A program made the translations under genes and the position numbers. Shown here one piece after another: positions 46,034-54,590 of a DNA stretch of 64,000 nt (its first letter is position 1; each line of letters opens with the position of its first letter). Under the pieces are notes generated by a model. It did no database searches, had not been told where the DNA came from, and saw nothing but the letters and a program-made list of their open reading frames with translations. Source of the stretch: Anaerocolumna sp. AGMB13025 (GTDB lineage: Bacteria > Bacillota > Clostridia > Lachnospirales > Lachnospiraceae); the NCBI RefSeq assembly GCF_029689925.1, contig NZ_CP121445.1, forward strand, positions 2,411,001 to 2,475,000, in the 5' to 3' direction.

Positions 46034-46327
46034 TTATTGATTTTCTAGAGCCCATAAATGCTGGTTAATAAAATACGTTAAATTGATTCGTCTCTGGAGA
46101 ATATCGGAGTTATATAAACAGCAATAAGTCATACAACCGTTCCCGGGCTTTGTAGAGCTTATAGAATCAATTCTGACCTTGCACACATTACCGTATAAAT
46201 CCATAAGTCCCATGTATACCGGCAGGATTTTACCTTCGATATTAAACATTGCAATTACAGAAACCGGCTGATATTTTGAATAATCAATTGTTACATTTGG
46301 TGTATTGTTTGTTTCGAAAAATGGCAT
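46034..46327 (-). CDS. Unknown protein of the sleC element
   Basis: 97 aa, MPFFETNNTPNVTIDYSKYQ then PVSVIAMFNIEGKILPVYMG and a cysteine-containing NGCMTYCCLYNSD. No known domain recognised; compact beta-rich look. GAGGTG seven bases before ATG 46327 sets the start, over the longer frame from 46357. Confidence 0.6.
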   Translation of the reverse strand: MPFFETNNTPNVTIDYSKYQPVSVIAMFNIEGKILPVYMGLMDLYGNVCKVRIDSISSTKPGNGCMTYCCLYNSDILQRRINLTYFINQHLWALENQ

Positions 46328-46415
46328 AAGCATCACCTCATTCTTAAAGTATAACAAACAAATGTTCGATAATCAATGGAAAGATAATACATTTTATAAG
46401 GAAAGCAGGTGATAT

Positions 46416-46814
46416 ATGATCAAAAAATCAAAAAAGAGAAGAGCAAGCACTAATTTTCTGCCATTTAGTAAAAAACTATTAGAGTATTCACGGTTTGAAT
46501 GCTGGGTAATGACAGTGGCACTATTTTTCATGCAGGGGTTTGGGATTGACACCGGTAATCTCTATCAGGTCTGTTTAGCAGGTTGGGGCGGATATGCCGT
46601 TGCAAAGGCTTTATATTATAATATGGCCAAATCAGACCATCAGATTCAGCTGCTAAAGAAAATCGAGCCGGATGCCGCGGGTAAAATTAAGGATATAATA
46701 ATTGAAAATACGGAAAAAATATTAAAAAGCAATATTGAAGAAGATATTGAGGATACGGAAAATTCAGGTATAGGAAAAATGGAAGTGAAGACGAATGAAG
46801 AGAAAACCAATTAA
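46416..46814 (+). CDS. Small membrane protein of the sleC element
   Basis: 132 aa. Basic N terminus (MIKKSKKRRASTNF), one or two hydrophobic segments (ECWVMTVALFFMQGFGI; VCLAGWGGYAVAKALYY, about residues 28-72), then a charged, acidic tail (KNIEEDIEDTENS-type). Resembles small membrane proteins carried by phages and integrative elements but no family is certain. AGCAGGTGATAT ribosome binding site. It ends 25 bases before the right core. Confidence 0.6.
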   Translation: MIKKSKKRRASTNFLPFSKKLLEYSRFECWVMTVALFFMQGFGIDTGNLYQVCLAGWGGYAVAKALYYNMAKSDHQIQLLKKIEPDAAGKIKDIIIENTEKILKSNIEEDIEDTENSGIGKMEVKTNEEKTN

Positions 46815-46839
46815 TAGAATACATACCCTGTTGCGATAC

Positions 46840-46847
46840 GGATGACC
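46840..46847. other. Right attachment core (attR)
   Basis: GGATGACC with the element arm (TACCCTGTTGCGATAC) on the left and sleC sequence (CAATGGGGTTC) on the right. Confidence 0.8.
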
Positions 46848-47228
46848 CAATGGGGTTCAAAAGATCTTGGTGATCAGGGACTTACGCCAATACAGATTCT
46901 TCGGAACTTTTACGGTTCCAATATGTATATTAATTCTGCCAATGAAGTTGCAGGAGTACCCTCCTCCTGGCCGGGTGCCAATTTAACAATTGGTTCCAGG
47001 GGTGACAGCGTAAGACAGATGCAGGAACAATTAAATGCTATTGCAAATGTATATACTGTAATACCCAAAGTTGCTGTAGATGGGGTCTTCGGTCCACAGA
47101 CAGAAGAAGCGGTAAAAGCATTCCAACAGACCTTTGGTCTTCCCGCTAACGGAATTGTGGATTTACCAACCTGGTATCGGATTTCAGAACTTTATGTAGC
47201 GGTTACCAGAATAGCAGAATTACAATAA
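46842..47228 (+). pseudogene. sleC: Spore cortex-lytic enzyme SleC, 3' part (separated by the element)
   Basis: 128 codons. Starts in the right core with MTQWGSKDLGDQGLTPIQIL and RNFYG, the end of the SpoIID-like domain, then a C-terminal PG_binding_1 domain: LTIGSRGDSVRQMQEQLNAI, VDGVFGPQTEEAVKAFQQTF, GIVDLPTWYRISELYVAVT. No ribosome binding site precedes the ATG, so it is unlikely to be translated on its own. Joined to codons 1-323 of the 5' part it gives a 451-aa SleC, close to the roughly 440 aa of clostridial SleC. Listed as a gene fragment; it may be reversible rather than dead. Confidence 0.88.
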
Positions 47229-47390
47229 GCAATTAAAGCAAGACCCAAAAAGCGCAAATTCCTTGCTAGACTCGTCAAACAGTGTGCATTTTGAGTCTGA
47301 ACCACCTGAAAAAGTCATAAGTGAATGATCAGACTCAGAATAAAGCACTTATGAAACATAGCATAATCATGCTTCAATTTGGCTTTAGGG

Positions 47391-47434
47391 CTGATTTTAT
47401 CAAGTGTTTCTAAGTTTGTTAACTGCGAAGTTTG
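47391..47434 (+). repeat. 44-bp direct repeat, copy upstream of carA
   Basis: CTGATTTTATCAAGTGTTTC ... AACTGCGAAGTTTG. Differs from the copy at 52442 (downstream of carB) at three of 44 positions by eye, same orientation. Confidence 0.85.
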
Positions 47435-47509
47435 AGTGAGTAATAGGAATAATTGTAGGAAGCAGCCCTTGGCTATTGTGACTTAAAATGTGAGCTTACA
47501 AATACAGCG

Positions 47510-47565
47510 GACTTAATAATTTAAGGTATAGATTTATATATCTTAGATTATTAAGTCTTTATTTA
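47510..47565 (+). terminator. Terminator after sleC
   Basis: GACTTAATAATTTAAG / CTTAGATTATTAAGTC with one mismatch, 16-nt loop and TTTATTTATTT tail. The surrounding spacer (47229-48000) otherwise holds the 44-bp repeat and the carA promoter; no PyrR-type attenuator recognised. Confidence 0.75.
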
Positions 47566-47819
47566 TTTGCATAAAAATCTTCTTATATTTATACAAACCA
47601 AGGGATAATATCATGGAGAATCCGCCTTTCACACGATTTACTTCAACAGAACCGTCTTAACTAGAAAGAAAAGGCAGGTAAACGAATTTTCACCTTTTTT
47701 CTCACGGTAAGGTCACTTTGAAAAAACCGAACATTTTGCTTGATTAAATTCTATTAATATCTTATAATTATAAACAAAAAGTGAATAATAATTAATTTGA
47801 ATTAAATTGAAAATAAGTG

Positions 47820-47848
47820 TTGCATTTTAAATAAAGATATGATAGAAT
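47820..47848 (+). promoter_or_regulatory. Probable promoter of carAB
   Basis: TTGCAT (47820-47825), 17-bp spacer, TAGAAT (47843-47848), leaving a leader of about 145 nt. Confidence 0.5.
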
Positions 47849-48000
47849 TTTGACAATTTGGGTATCAGTAGACTTGGCAGGTGAATAAAGTTATAAAGCA
47901 CAGGATGAATACTTGATTATGCGGGTAATATAACTTCACACGACCAGGCAGCAGTTACTTTAAAATGCACTACATTATTTGAAAGGGACAGGTGGAAGTT

Positions 48001-49137
48001 ATGAAAGCTTTTCTAATACTGGAAGACGGTAATGTTTTCACAGGTAAAAGTATTGGTTCAACTAGGGATATGATTAGTGAAATAGTGTTCAACACCTCAA
48101 TGACAGGATATCTGGAGGTGTTAACAGATCCCTCTTATGCAGGTCAGGCAGTTGTGATGACTTACCCGTTAATTGGAAATTACGGTATCTGCTATGAGGA
48201 TATGGAATCAAAAAGACCATGGGTGGACGGATATATTGTAAGAGAAATTGCAAGGCGCCCAAGTAACTTCCGAAGTGAGGACAGCATTGAAACTTTTTTA
48301 ACGGAAAAAGACATACCGGGAATCTCAGGAATCGATACCAGAGCCTTAACCAAGATTTTAAGGGAAAAAGGTACTATGAACGGTATGATTACGACCAATG
48401 AGAATTTTGTATTAGAGGAAGTCATTCAGAAGTTAAAAGGTCATCAGGTAACAAAGGTTGTTGAGAAGGTAACCTGCAAAGAGAAAAAGACTTATTATGC
48501 CAAGGAATTTGTACCAACCGATGCGGATAATGCAAGAAGCGGACTGAAAATTCATCCTTATAGAAAAGGTGATTTTAAAGTGGCATTACTGGATTACGGT
48601 TCCAAAGATAATATCAAAGACTGCTTATTAAAAAGAGGCTGTGATGTTACGATTTATCCAGCGCTTACCAAAGCAGAAGAAATCCTTGCAGAAAACCCGG
48701 ACGGAATCATGTTGTCCAATGGCCCCGGAGATCCGAAGGAATGTGTGGAAATAATCGAAGAAATCAAAAAAATGTATGCAAGTAACGTCCCTATCTTTGC
48801 AATCTGTCTGGGTCATCAGTTAATGGCACTGGCCAATGGCGGGGATACCAAGAAACTAAAGTACGGACACAGAGGTGCCAATCATCCGGTGAAAGACTTA
48901 AAATCAGGCAGGGTATATATCTCCTCCCAGAATCACGGTTATGTAGTAGAAGACGGCTCCATGAGTGATTCTGTTGCAGAAAAGAGTTTTATTAATGCCA
49001 ATGACGGAACAATAGAAGGATATCATTACTTAGGAAAGAATATATTTACGGTTCAGTTCCATCCAGAGGCCTGTGCAGGTCCCCAGGATTCAGAGTTCCT
49101 TTTCGATGAGTTTATTCAGATGATGGAGGTACAATAA
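48001..49137 (+). CDS. carA: Carbamoyl-phosphate synthase small subunit
   Basis: 378 aa glutaminase subunit: releases ammonia from glutamine for CarB, feeding pyrimidine and arginine synthesis. N-terminal domain [58 protein letters not shown]; class I amidotransferase half with [19 protein letters not shown] (Cys269) and FTVQFHPEA (His354, Glu356). The frame opens at 47992, but AGGTGG upstream of ATG 48001 and the family start favour 48001. Stop overlaps carB start (TAATG). Confidence 0.97.
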   Translation: MKAFLILEDGNVFTGKSIGSTRDMISEIVFNTSMTGYLEVLTDPSYAGQAVVMTYPLIGNYGICYEDMESKRPWVDGYIVREIARRPSNFRSEDSIETFLTEKDIPGISGIDTRALTKILREKGTMNGMITTNENFVLEEVIQKLKGHQVTKVVEKVTCKEKKTYYAKEFVPTDADNARSGLKIHPYRKGDFKVALLDYGSKDNIKDCLLKRGCDVTIYPALTKAEEILAENPDGIMLSNGPGDPKECVEIIEEIKKMYASNVPIFAICLGHQLMALANGGDTKKLKYGHRGANHPVKDLKSGRVYISSQNHGYVVEDGSMSDSVAEKSFINANDGTIEGYHYLGKNIFTVQFHPEACAGPQDSEFLFDEFIQMMEVQ

Positions 49138-52100
49138 TGCCAAAGATTGAAAGCATCAAAAAAGTGTTGGTTATAGGCTCCGGTCCAATTATTATCGGAC
49201 AGGCGGCAGAATTTGATTATGCAGGCACTCAGGCCTGCCGTTCCTTAAAAGAGGAAGGTATCTGCGTTATATTGGTTAACTCAAATCCTGCAACAATTAT
49301 GACGGATAAAGATATTGCAGATATCGTATACATTGAACCCTTAACACCAGATATGGTAAAGAAGATCATATTAAAAGAAAAACCGGACAGTGTCCTTCCT
49401 ACCCTTGGTGGTCAGGCAGCTTTAAATATTGCAATGGAATTAGAAGAATCCGGTTTCTTAAAAGATAATGATGTAAGATTAATTGGTACCACTTCAGAAA
49501 CCATAAAAAAAGCAGAGGATCGTCTGGAATTTAAAACTACCATGGAAAAAATCGGTGAGCCTTGTGCGCCAAGTACAGTAGTAACAACGGTAGGGGAAGC
49601 GGTAGCCTTTGCAGAAACCATTGGTTATCCCGTAGTAGTACGTCCGGCTTATACCTTAGGGGGCAGCGGCGGCGGAATTGCTCAGAATGAAGAGCATTTA
49701 AAAGAAATCTGTACCAACGGACTTCGATTAAGCCGTGTTGGACAGTGCCTTATTGAACGCTGTATTGCAGGCTGGAAGGAAATCGAATATGAGGTAATGA
49801 GGGATAAACAAGGCAACTGCATCACCGTATGTAATATGGAAAATATTGATCCGGTAGGCGTACATACCGGTGACAGCATCGTTGTAGCACCTTCACAGAC
49901 CCTTTCTGATAAAGAATATCAGATGTTAAGATCCTCGGCACTAAATATTATAACTGAACTAAATATTACCGGCGGCTGTAATGTACAGTATGCCCTCCAT
50001 CCGGATACCTTTGAATATTGCGTAATTGAAGTTAATCCAAGGGTAAGCCGTTCTTCCGCTCTGGCTTCTAAAGCTACAGGCTACCCCATCGCCAAGGTTG
50101 CTGCCAAGATTGCACTTGGTTATAACCTGGATGAAATCCAGAATGTAATAACCGGCAAAACTTATGCCAGCTTTGAACCAGCCCTTGACTATGTGGTTGT
50201 TAAAATACCGAAATGGCCTTTTGATAAATTCATTATGGCAAAGAGAACCCTGACCACCCAGATGAAAGCTACCGGTGAGGTTATGAGTATCTGCACCAAT
50301 TTTGAAGGAGCTTTAATGAAGGCACTTCGTTCCCTGGAACAAAATATTTACAGCCTCTCTTATGGTAATTATGATCAATATCCCATTGATGAAATCCGAG
50401 AAAAATTATATCAGATCGATGACAGACGATTATTTGTTATAGCAGAAGCCCTTCGCAGGGGAATTTCCTATGATGAAATATTTGATATAACTAAAATAGA
50501 TAGATGGTTCTTAGATAAAATCGCTGTTTTAGTTGAGCTGGAACAGGATTTAAAGAACAAGCCTTTGACGAAAGAATTACTGGAAGAAGCGAAAAGACTG
50601 GAATTCCCGGATCGGGTTATCGCAGAATTTGCCGGTAAGACCTTAGAAGAAGTTAAGAATCTCCGTAAAAAAGAATACGGAATCATACCTGCATATAAGA
50701 TGGTGGATACCTGTGCGGCAGAATTTGAGGCCAGTACCCCTTATTATTACTCCTGCTTTGGCAGTGTTAATGAAGTAGAGCCAGTTAATAATAAGAAAAA
50801 AGTAATGGTTTTAGGTTCCGGTCCCATCCGTATCGGTCAGGGTATTGAATTTGACTATTGCTCCGTACACAGCGTATGGGCTTTAAGAAAAGCAGGCTAT
50901 GAAACCATAATTGTCAATAACAATCCGGAAACCGTGAGTACGGACTTTGATATAGCGGATAAGTTATATTTTGAACCTTTAACTCCAGAAGATGTGGAAA
51001 GCATTGTAGACTTAGAACATCCGGACGGTGCAGTTGTACAGTTTGGGGGACAGACAGCCATCAAATTAACGGAAGCCCTATTAAAAATGGGAGTTCCTAT
51101 CCTTGGAACCTCGGCTGAGAATGTAGATGCAGCAGAAGACAGGGAATTATTTGATGCTATCCTGGAAGAATGCTGTATTCCAAGACCTGCCGGTAAGACC
51201 GTATTTACTACGGAGGAAGCAATTGCAGTTGCGAATGAGTTAGGCTACCCCGTATTAGTAAGACCTTCTTATGTACTTGGAGGACAGGGAATGCAGATTG
51301 CCATCTCCGATGAAGATATCAGAGAGTTTATGGCAATTATTAATATCAATGTGCAGGAACATCCGATTCTGGTAGATAAGTATTTAATGGGCAAGGAAGT
51401 AGAAGTAGATGCCGTATGTGATGGTAAAGATATTTTAATCCCGGGAATCATGGAACACGTAGAGCGTGCCGGTATTCACTCCGGTGACAGTATCTCCGTA
51501 TATCCGGCTCAGAATATTACTGAACGGCTCACCAATGTAATTGTTGACTATACGAGAAAACTGGCAAAATCCCTGAATGTAATCGGCCTGATCAATATCC
51601 AGTTCATCCTGTATCAGGATGAAGTATATGTAATCGAGGTAAATCCCCGTTCCAGCCGTACGGTTCCTTATATCAGTAAAGTAACCGGTATCCCCATTGT
51701 AGGACTTGCTTCCCGCGTTATACTGGGTGAAAAGATTAAAGATTTAGGTTTTGGAACCGGACTGGCGCCAAGTGCGGATTATATTGCCATCAAGATGCCG
51801 GTATTCTCCTTTGAAAAATTACACGGCGCTGATATCAGCCTTGGACCGGAGATGAAGTCCACCGGCGAATGCTTAGGAATTGCCAAGACTTTTAATGAAG
51901 CATTATACAAAGCCTTTTTAGGTGCTGGCATCAATCTTCCTAAACACAAGAAGATGATTATGACCGTTAAAGATGCGGATAAATTGGAATCTGTGGAAGT
52001 CGGCAGAAGATTTAAGGCTCTTGGCTATGAAATCTATGCAACCAGAAGCACTGCAAAATTCTTAAATGAGAATGGAGTAGAAGCAATCCCGGTTAACAAG

Positions 52101-52337
52101 CTGGATAAAGAAGCACCAACCATTATTGATTTGATTCTTGGACATGAGATTGATCTGGTTATCGATACCCCGACACAGGGACGGGATAAATCAAGAGATG
52201 GTTTCTTAATCCGCCGTACCTCTATAGAAACCGGTGTAACCTGCTTAACCTCTCTGGATACAGCCAATGCCCTGCTAACCAGTTTAGAAAATGCAGATAT
52301 GGAGAATATTTCATTAATTGATATAGCAAAATTATAG
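49137..52337 (+). CDS. carB: Carbamoyl-phosphate synthase large subunit
   Basis: 1066 aa, full length. Two homologous carboxylate/carbamate kinase halves: first with [33 protein letters not shown] and [20 protein letters not shown]; second with [36 protein letters not shown] and [20 protein letters not shown]. The C-terminal MGS-like allosteric domain (about 930-1066) is complete. Makes carbamoyl phosphate from bicarbonate, two ATP and CarA-derived ammonia. Translationally coupled to carA. Confidence 0.98.
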   Translation: MPKIESIKKVLVIGSGPIIIGQAAEFDYAGTQACRSLKEEGICVILVNSNPATIMTDKDIADIVYIEPLTPDMVKKIILKEKPDSVLPTLGGQAALNIAMELEESGFLKDNDVRLIGTTSETIKKAEDRLEFKTTMEKIGEPCAPSTVVTTVGEAVAFAETIGYPVVVRPAYTLGGSGGGIAQNEEHLKEICTNGLRLSRVGQCLIERCIAGWKEIEYEVMRDKQGNCITVCNMENIDPVGVHTGDSIVVAPSQTLSDKEYQMLRSSALNIITELNITGGCNVQYALHPDTFEYCVIEVNPRVSRSSALASKATGYPIAKVAAKIALGYNLDEIQNVITGKTYASFEPALDYVVVKIPKWPFDKFIMAKRTLTTQMKATGEVMSICTNFEGALMKALRSLEQNIYSLSYGNYDQYPIDEIREKLYQIDDRRLFVIAEALRRGISYDEIFDITKIDRWFLDKIAVLVELEQDLKNKPLTKELLEEAKRLEFPDRVIAEFAGKTLEEVKNLRKKEYGIIPAYKMVDTCAAEFEASTPYYYSCFGSVNEVEPVNNKKKVMVLGSGPIRIGQGIEFDYCSVHSVWALRKAGYETIIVNNNPETVSTDFDIADKLYFEPLTPEDVESIVDLEHPDGAVVQFGGQTAIKLTEALLKMGVPILGTSAENVDAAEDRELFDAILEECCIPRPAGKTVFTTEEAIAVANELGYPVLVRPSYVLGGQGMQIAISDEDIREFMAIININVQEHPILVDKYLMGKEVEVDAVCDGKDILIPGIMEHVERAGIHSGDSISVYPAQNITERLTNVIVDYTRKLAKSLNVIGLINIQFILYQDEVYVIEVNPRSSRTVPYISKVTGIPIVGLASRVILGEKIKDLGFGTGLAPSADYIAIKMPVFSFEKLHGADISLGPEMKSTGECLGIAKTFNEALYKAFLGAGINLPKHKKMIMTVKDADKLESVEVGRRFKALGYEIYATRSTAKFLNENGVEAIPVNKLDKEAPTIIDLILGHEIDLVIDTPTQGRDKSRDGFLIRRTSIETGVTCLTSLDTANALLTSLENADMENISLIDIAKL

Positions 52338-52374
52338 ATTATTTATTCAACCTTCGCGGTTATTTTGTATTAAT

Positions 52375-52485
52375 ACTTGATAAAATCAGCACCTAAGTTA
52401 ACCTAGAAAGCATTGATTATGCTATCAATTTAGATTTAGACCTGATTTTATCAAGTGTTTTTAAGTTTATTTACTGCGAAGTTTG
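52375..52485 (+). repeat. Inverted repeat overlapping the 44-bp repeat downstream of carB
   Basis: ACTTGATAAAATCAG (52375-52389) is perfectly complementary to CTGATTTTATCAAGT (52442-52456); an inner ATTGAT/ATCAAT hairpin lies in the loop. The right arm is the start of the 44-bp repeat (52442-52485) also found before carA. Confidence 0.8.
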
Positions 52486-52524
52486 TGCATTGAAGACGTC
52501 ATTCTATATTAGGAATGATATGTG

Positions 52525-52590
52525 GAAAGCTGCTGTAATTCTAGCTTATTATCTTTATAGCCTGAATTTACAGCAGCTTTCTTATACAAT
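52525..52590. terminator. Bidirectional terminator between carB and the Csp-like gene
   Basis: Perfect 14-bp stem GAAAGCTGCTGTAA / TTACAGCAGCTTTC with a 29-nt loop, between convergent genes. Confidence 0.7.
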
Positions 52591-52657
52591 AGAGTCTGAC
52601 AAGCACAAACTCTTTGACATCTGTCCGGTAAATTAAATATATCCGTAAGGATTTTAC

Positions 52658-54373
52658 TTACCCGGCGGTCTCTCCTCTTAAACTGTTAAAGGAATTATAG
52701 ATATCCAGGATACCGTAACCCCATTCCCTGTTTGGATAGACGTTATTCGGGGCTCTTCTGGCCCCACGGATTAACAGATTTTTAATTTCCACGCTGTCAA
52801 GCTGGGTATAATTGCCCTCTACAATTCCCCATTCGAGTATCATAGCTGCGATACCTGCTGTGTGGGCAGCAGCCACACTGGTACCTGACATAGTAGTATA
52901 GGTATTGCCAGGGGCAGGACCAACAAGATTGACTCCCGGTGCAGCAAGGTCAGGACTTATATTTTCTGTTCTGGTAAAGCCTCTGCTGGCATTGATATAA
53001 AGGCTCTGATTCGTATAATCATATGCTGTTAATATAATTGGTACGATGGTATTGCCGGGTGAAGTAAGAGTAGTTTCCGGTGTTGCCTGGGTAAAATAAG
53101 TCTGGTCACTGATAAAATTTGATATAGGAAGCCAAATATTAAACCTTGAATCCAAATCAATGTTTGAATAGACCCGAAATCTCCAGATACCCTCCGTGGG
53201 AGCACGAAACCTCAGCAAAATAAGCTGATCGCCTGTTTGTGCTTCTACAATCTGGTAATCCACATAGATTACGGTTTCTTCGAAAATAAAACGGATTACC
53301 CTGGTTTCACCTATTCTGGCCGGAATTCTCGGAATGAATTCACCGGTGGGTGAAAGGATATCTATGGAAAAGGTGCTGGGGGCATTACCCCATAATTCCA
53401 TTGAAAATCCGGTTTCATTTGGTCCGACCCTTAACTCTACAGTTTGGTATTCACTGCCTCTGGTAATAGTCCCCTGAAAATGGTGACCCCGATTTCCTTC
53501 ATTACCCCCTGCGATGGATACGCCAATCCCGCTTAAATCTGCAACTGCAGAAAGGTAAGTACTTAATACGCCTCTTTCGTCATGGGCACCCTGGGAAGTA
53601 CCAAATCCAATACAGATGGATAAAGGTCTCATTAACCGGTTCGCCACAGCCAGCAGATAATTAATGCCTAACATGATGTCGGTTTCCTGATAGCACACCG
53701 CATCCTGAGGAATAAAAAAGAAATTTCGGATGAACTGCTTTGCCTGCCTTAATTTTACTACTACAATATCGGCAAAGGGAACAACTCCCGCGAAATTATT
53801 TTCCAAACTATCGGTACCAGCAACGATACCGGTTAAAAAAGTACCATGGCCATTCTCATCGGTAGTTGGTACTACGGAGAGAGGATCGGAATTTTGGAGG
53901 GCAAGGTTTATCTGTTCCTGAGTATATTCAGACCCATAATAAAAGCCCTCCGGCGACTGTCCAGTCTGGATTGTCTGATCCCATATGGAATATATTTTGG
54001 TGGTGCCGTCTGCATTTTTAAAGGCATTATGTGTATAATCAATACCCGTATCGATCATGCCTACTAACACACCTTCTCCGCGAAGATTGAAACCAGGTAC
54101 ATTTCGAATTCTCGTAACCCCGGAAGCTTCCAGACTACCGGTATCCATTAAACCAAAGCAACTTGGAAAAATGCCGTAGCCATGTGTCTGAATCAGATTA
54201 TCAGGAACACTGCCAATTGGGACATAAACAACAGCATGAGTCGTATTAAGGGCTGCAAAACAGGTATTTGGGATAGTCGTTAGCTGATTCAGTGACTGCC
54301 CAAACTCTACAATAAATTCTGCATAATCTTCACTGGTGGCATATTCCCTGCAATTTTGATCCAAGGTCATCAT
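52658..54373 (-). CDS. Csp-like subtilisin-family (S8) serine protease
   Basis: 571 aa, no signal peptide. N-terminal prodomain-like part, then subtilase with an intact triad: VGMIDTGIDY (Asp108), DENGHGTFLTG (His176) and TMSGTSVAAAH (Ser499), plus IAGGNEGNRGHH (oxyanion region) and a large beta insert (about 290-420) as in clostridial Csp proteases and their many Lachnospiraceae relatives. Csp proteases convert pro-SleC to active SleC at germination; the sleC locus is 5 kb away. Catalytic residues are all present, unlike the pseudoproteases CspA and CspC. Start uncertain: AGGAG abuts ATG 54373; the TTG at 54364 (LDQNC) has better spacing. Confidence 0.88.
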   Translation of the reverse strand: MMTLDQNCREYATSEDYAEFIVEFGQSLNQLTTIPNTCFAALNTTHAVVYVPIGSVPDNLIQTHGYGIFPSCFGLMDTGSLEASGVTRIRNVPGFNLRGEGVLVGMIDTGIDYTHNAFKNADGTTKIYSIWDQTIQTGQSPEGFYYGSEYTQEQINLALQNSDPLSVVPTTDENGHGTFLTGIVAGTDSLENNFAGVVPFADIVVVKLRQAKQFIRNFFFIPQDAVCYQETDIMLGINYLLAVANRLMRPLSICIGFGTSQGAHDERGVLSTYLSAVADLSGIGVSIAGGNEGNRGHHFQGTITRGSEYQTVELRVGPNETGFSMELWGNAPSTFSIDILSPTGEFIPRIPARIGETRVIRFIFEETVIYVDYQIVEAQTGDQLILLRFRAPTEGIWRFRVYSNIDLDSRFNIWLPISNFISDQTYFTQATPETTLTSPGNTIVPIILTAYDYTNQSLYINASRGFTRTENISPDLAAPGVNLVGPAPGNTYTTMSGTSVAAAHTAGIAAMILEWGIVEGNYTQLDSVEIKNLLIRGARRAPNNVYPNREWGYGILDIYNSFNSLRGETAG

Positions 54374-54438
54374 CTCCTATATAGAATTCATTAATTAAAT
54401 ATATGAATAAATATCTTTATTATTCTAAATTACCGTAA

Positions 54439-54495
54439 GGCCGCGCTGTATAATAGGAGCTTGTGTTTACAGCCTGTATCAGCGGCGTTTTTTTT
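54439..54495 (+). terminator. Orphan terminator on the plus strand
   Basis: GGCCGCGCTGTAT / GTATCAGCGGCG (bulged stem) followed by eight T's. No plus-strand gene lies upstream before the convergent carB, more than 2 kb away, so it may end a small RNA or a leader transcript. Confidence 0.6.
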
Positions 54496-54507
54496 CGCTT
54501 TTTATGG

Positions 54508-54536
54508 TTGTCTGATAGTAAAATCCATGGTATAAT
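54508..54536 (+). promoter_or_regulatory. Promoter of the c-di-GMP protein gene
   Basis: TTGTCT (54508-54513), 17-bp spacer, TATAAT (54531-54536), 55 bp before the start codon. Confidence 0.7.
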
Positions 54537-54590
54537 TCATAATGATTCTACTTATAAAAGTACATCAGGGAAGATGGGAAAATACAAAGC

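Larger units (their letters stand above)
44236..46847. mobile_element. 2.6-kb skin-like serine-recombinase element inside sleC
   Basis: Bounded by the 8-bp core GGATGACC at 44236-44243 and 46840-46847 (2604 bp apart). Recombination between the cores would join TGG-ATG-ACC to CAA-TGG-GGT and rebuild sleC without any base change. Carries a serine recombinase and three small genes; no phage structural genes. The inner arms CTTATGGTAACAGGGTA (left end) and TACCCTGTTGCGATAC (right end) are inverted repeats about the core. The layout parallels the sigK skin element. Whether excision happens is not shown by sequence. Confidence 0.88.

Noticed and set aside
44236-46847. Interpretation of the sleC insertion as a degraded prophage
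   Set aside because: No capsid, tail or lysis genes and only 2.6 kb, with clean matching ends and an intact recombinase; a small integrative or excision element fits better.
46842-47228. 3' sleC fragment as an independent peptidoglycan-binding protein
   Set aside because: Its ATG is inside the att core, has no ribosome binding site, and it starts in the middle of the SpoIID-like domain.
47850-48000. PyrR-type attenuator in the carA leader
   Set aside because: No PyrR binding-loop consensus and no terminator/antiterminator pair recognised in the leader.
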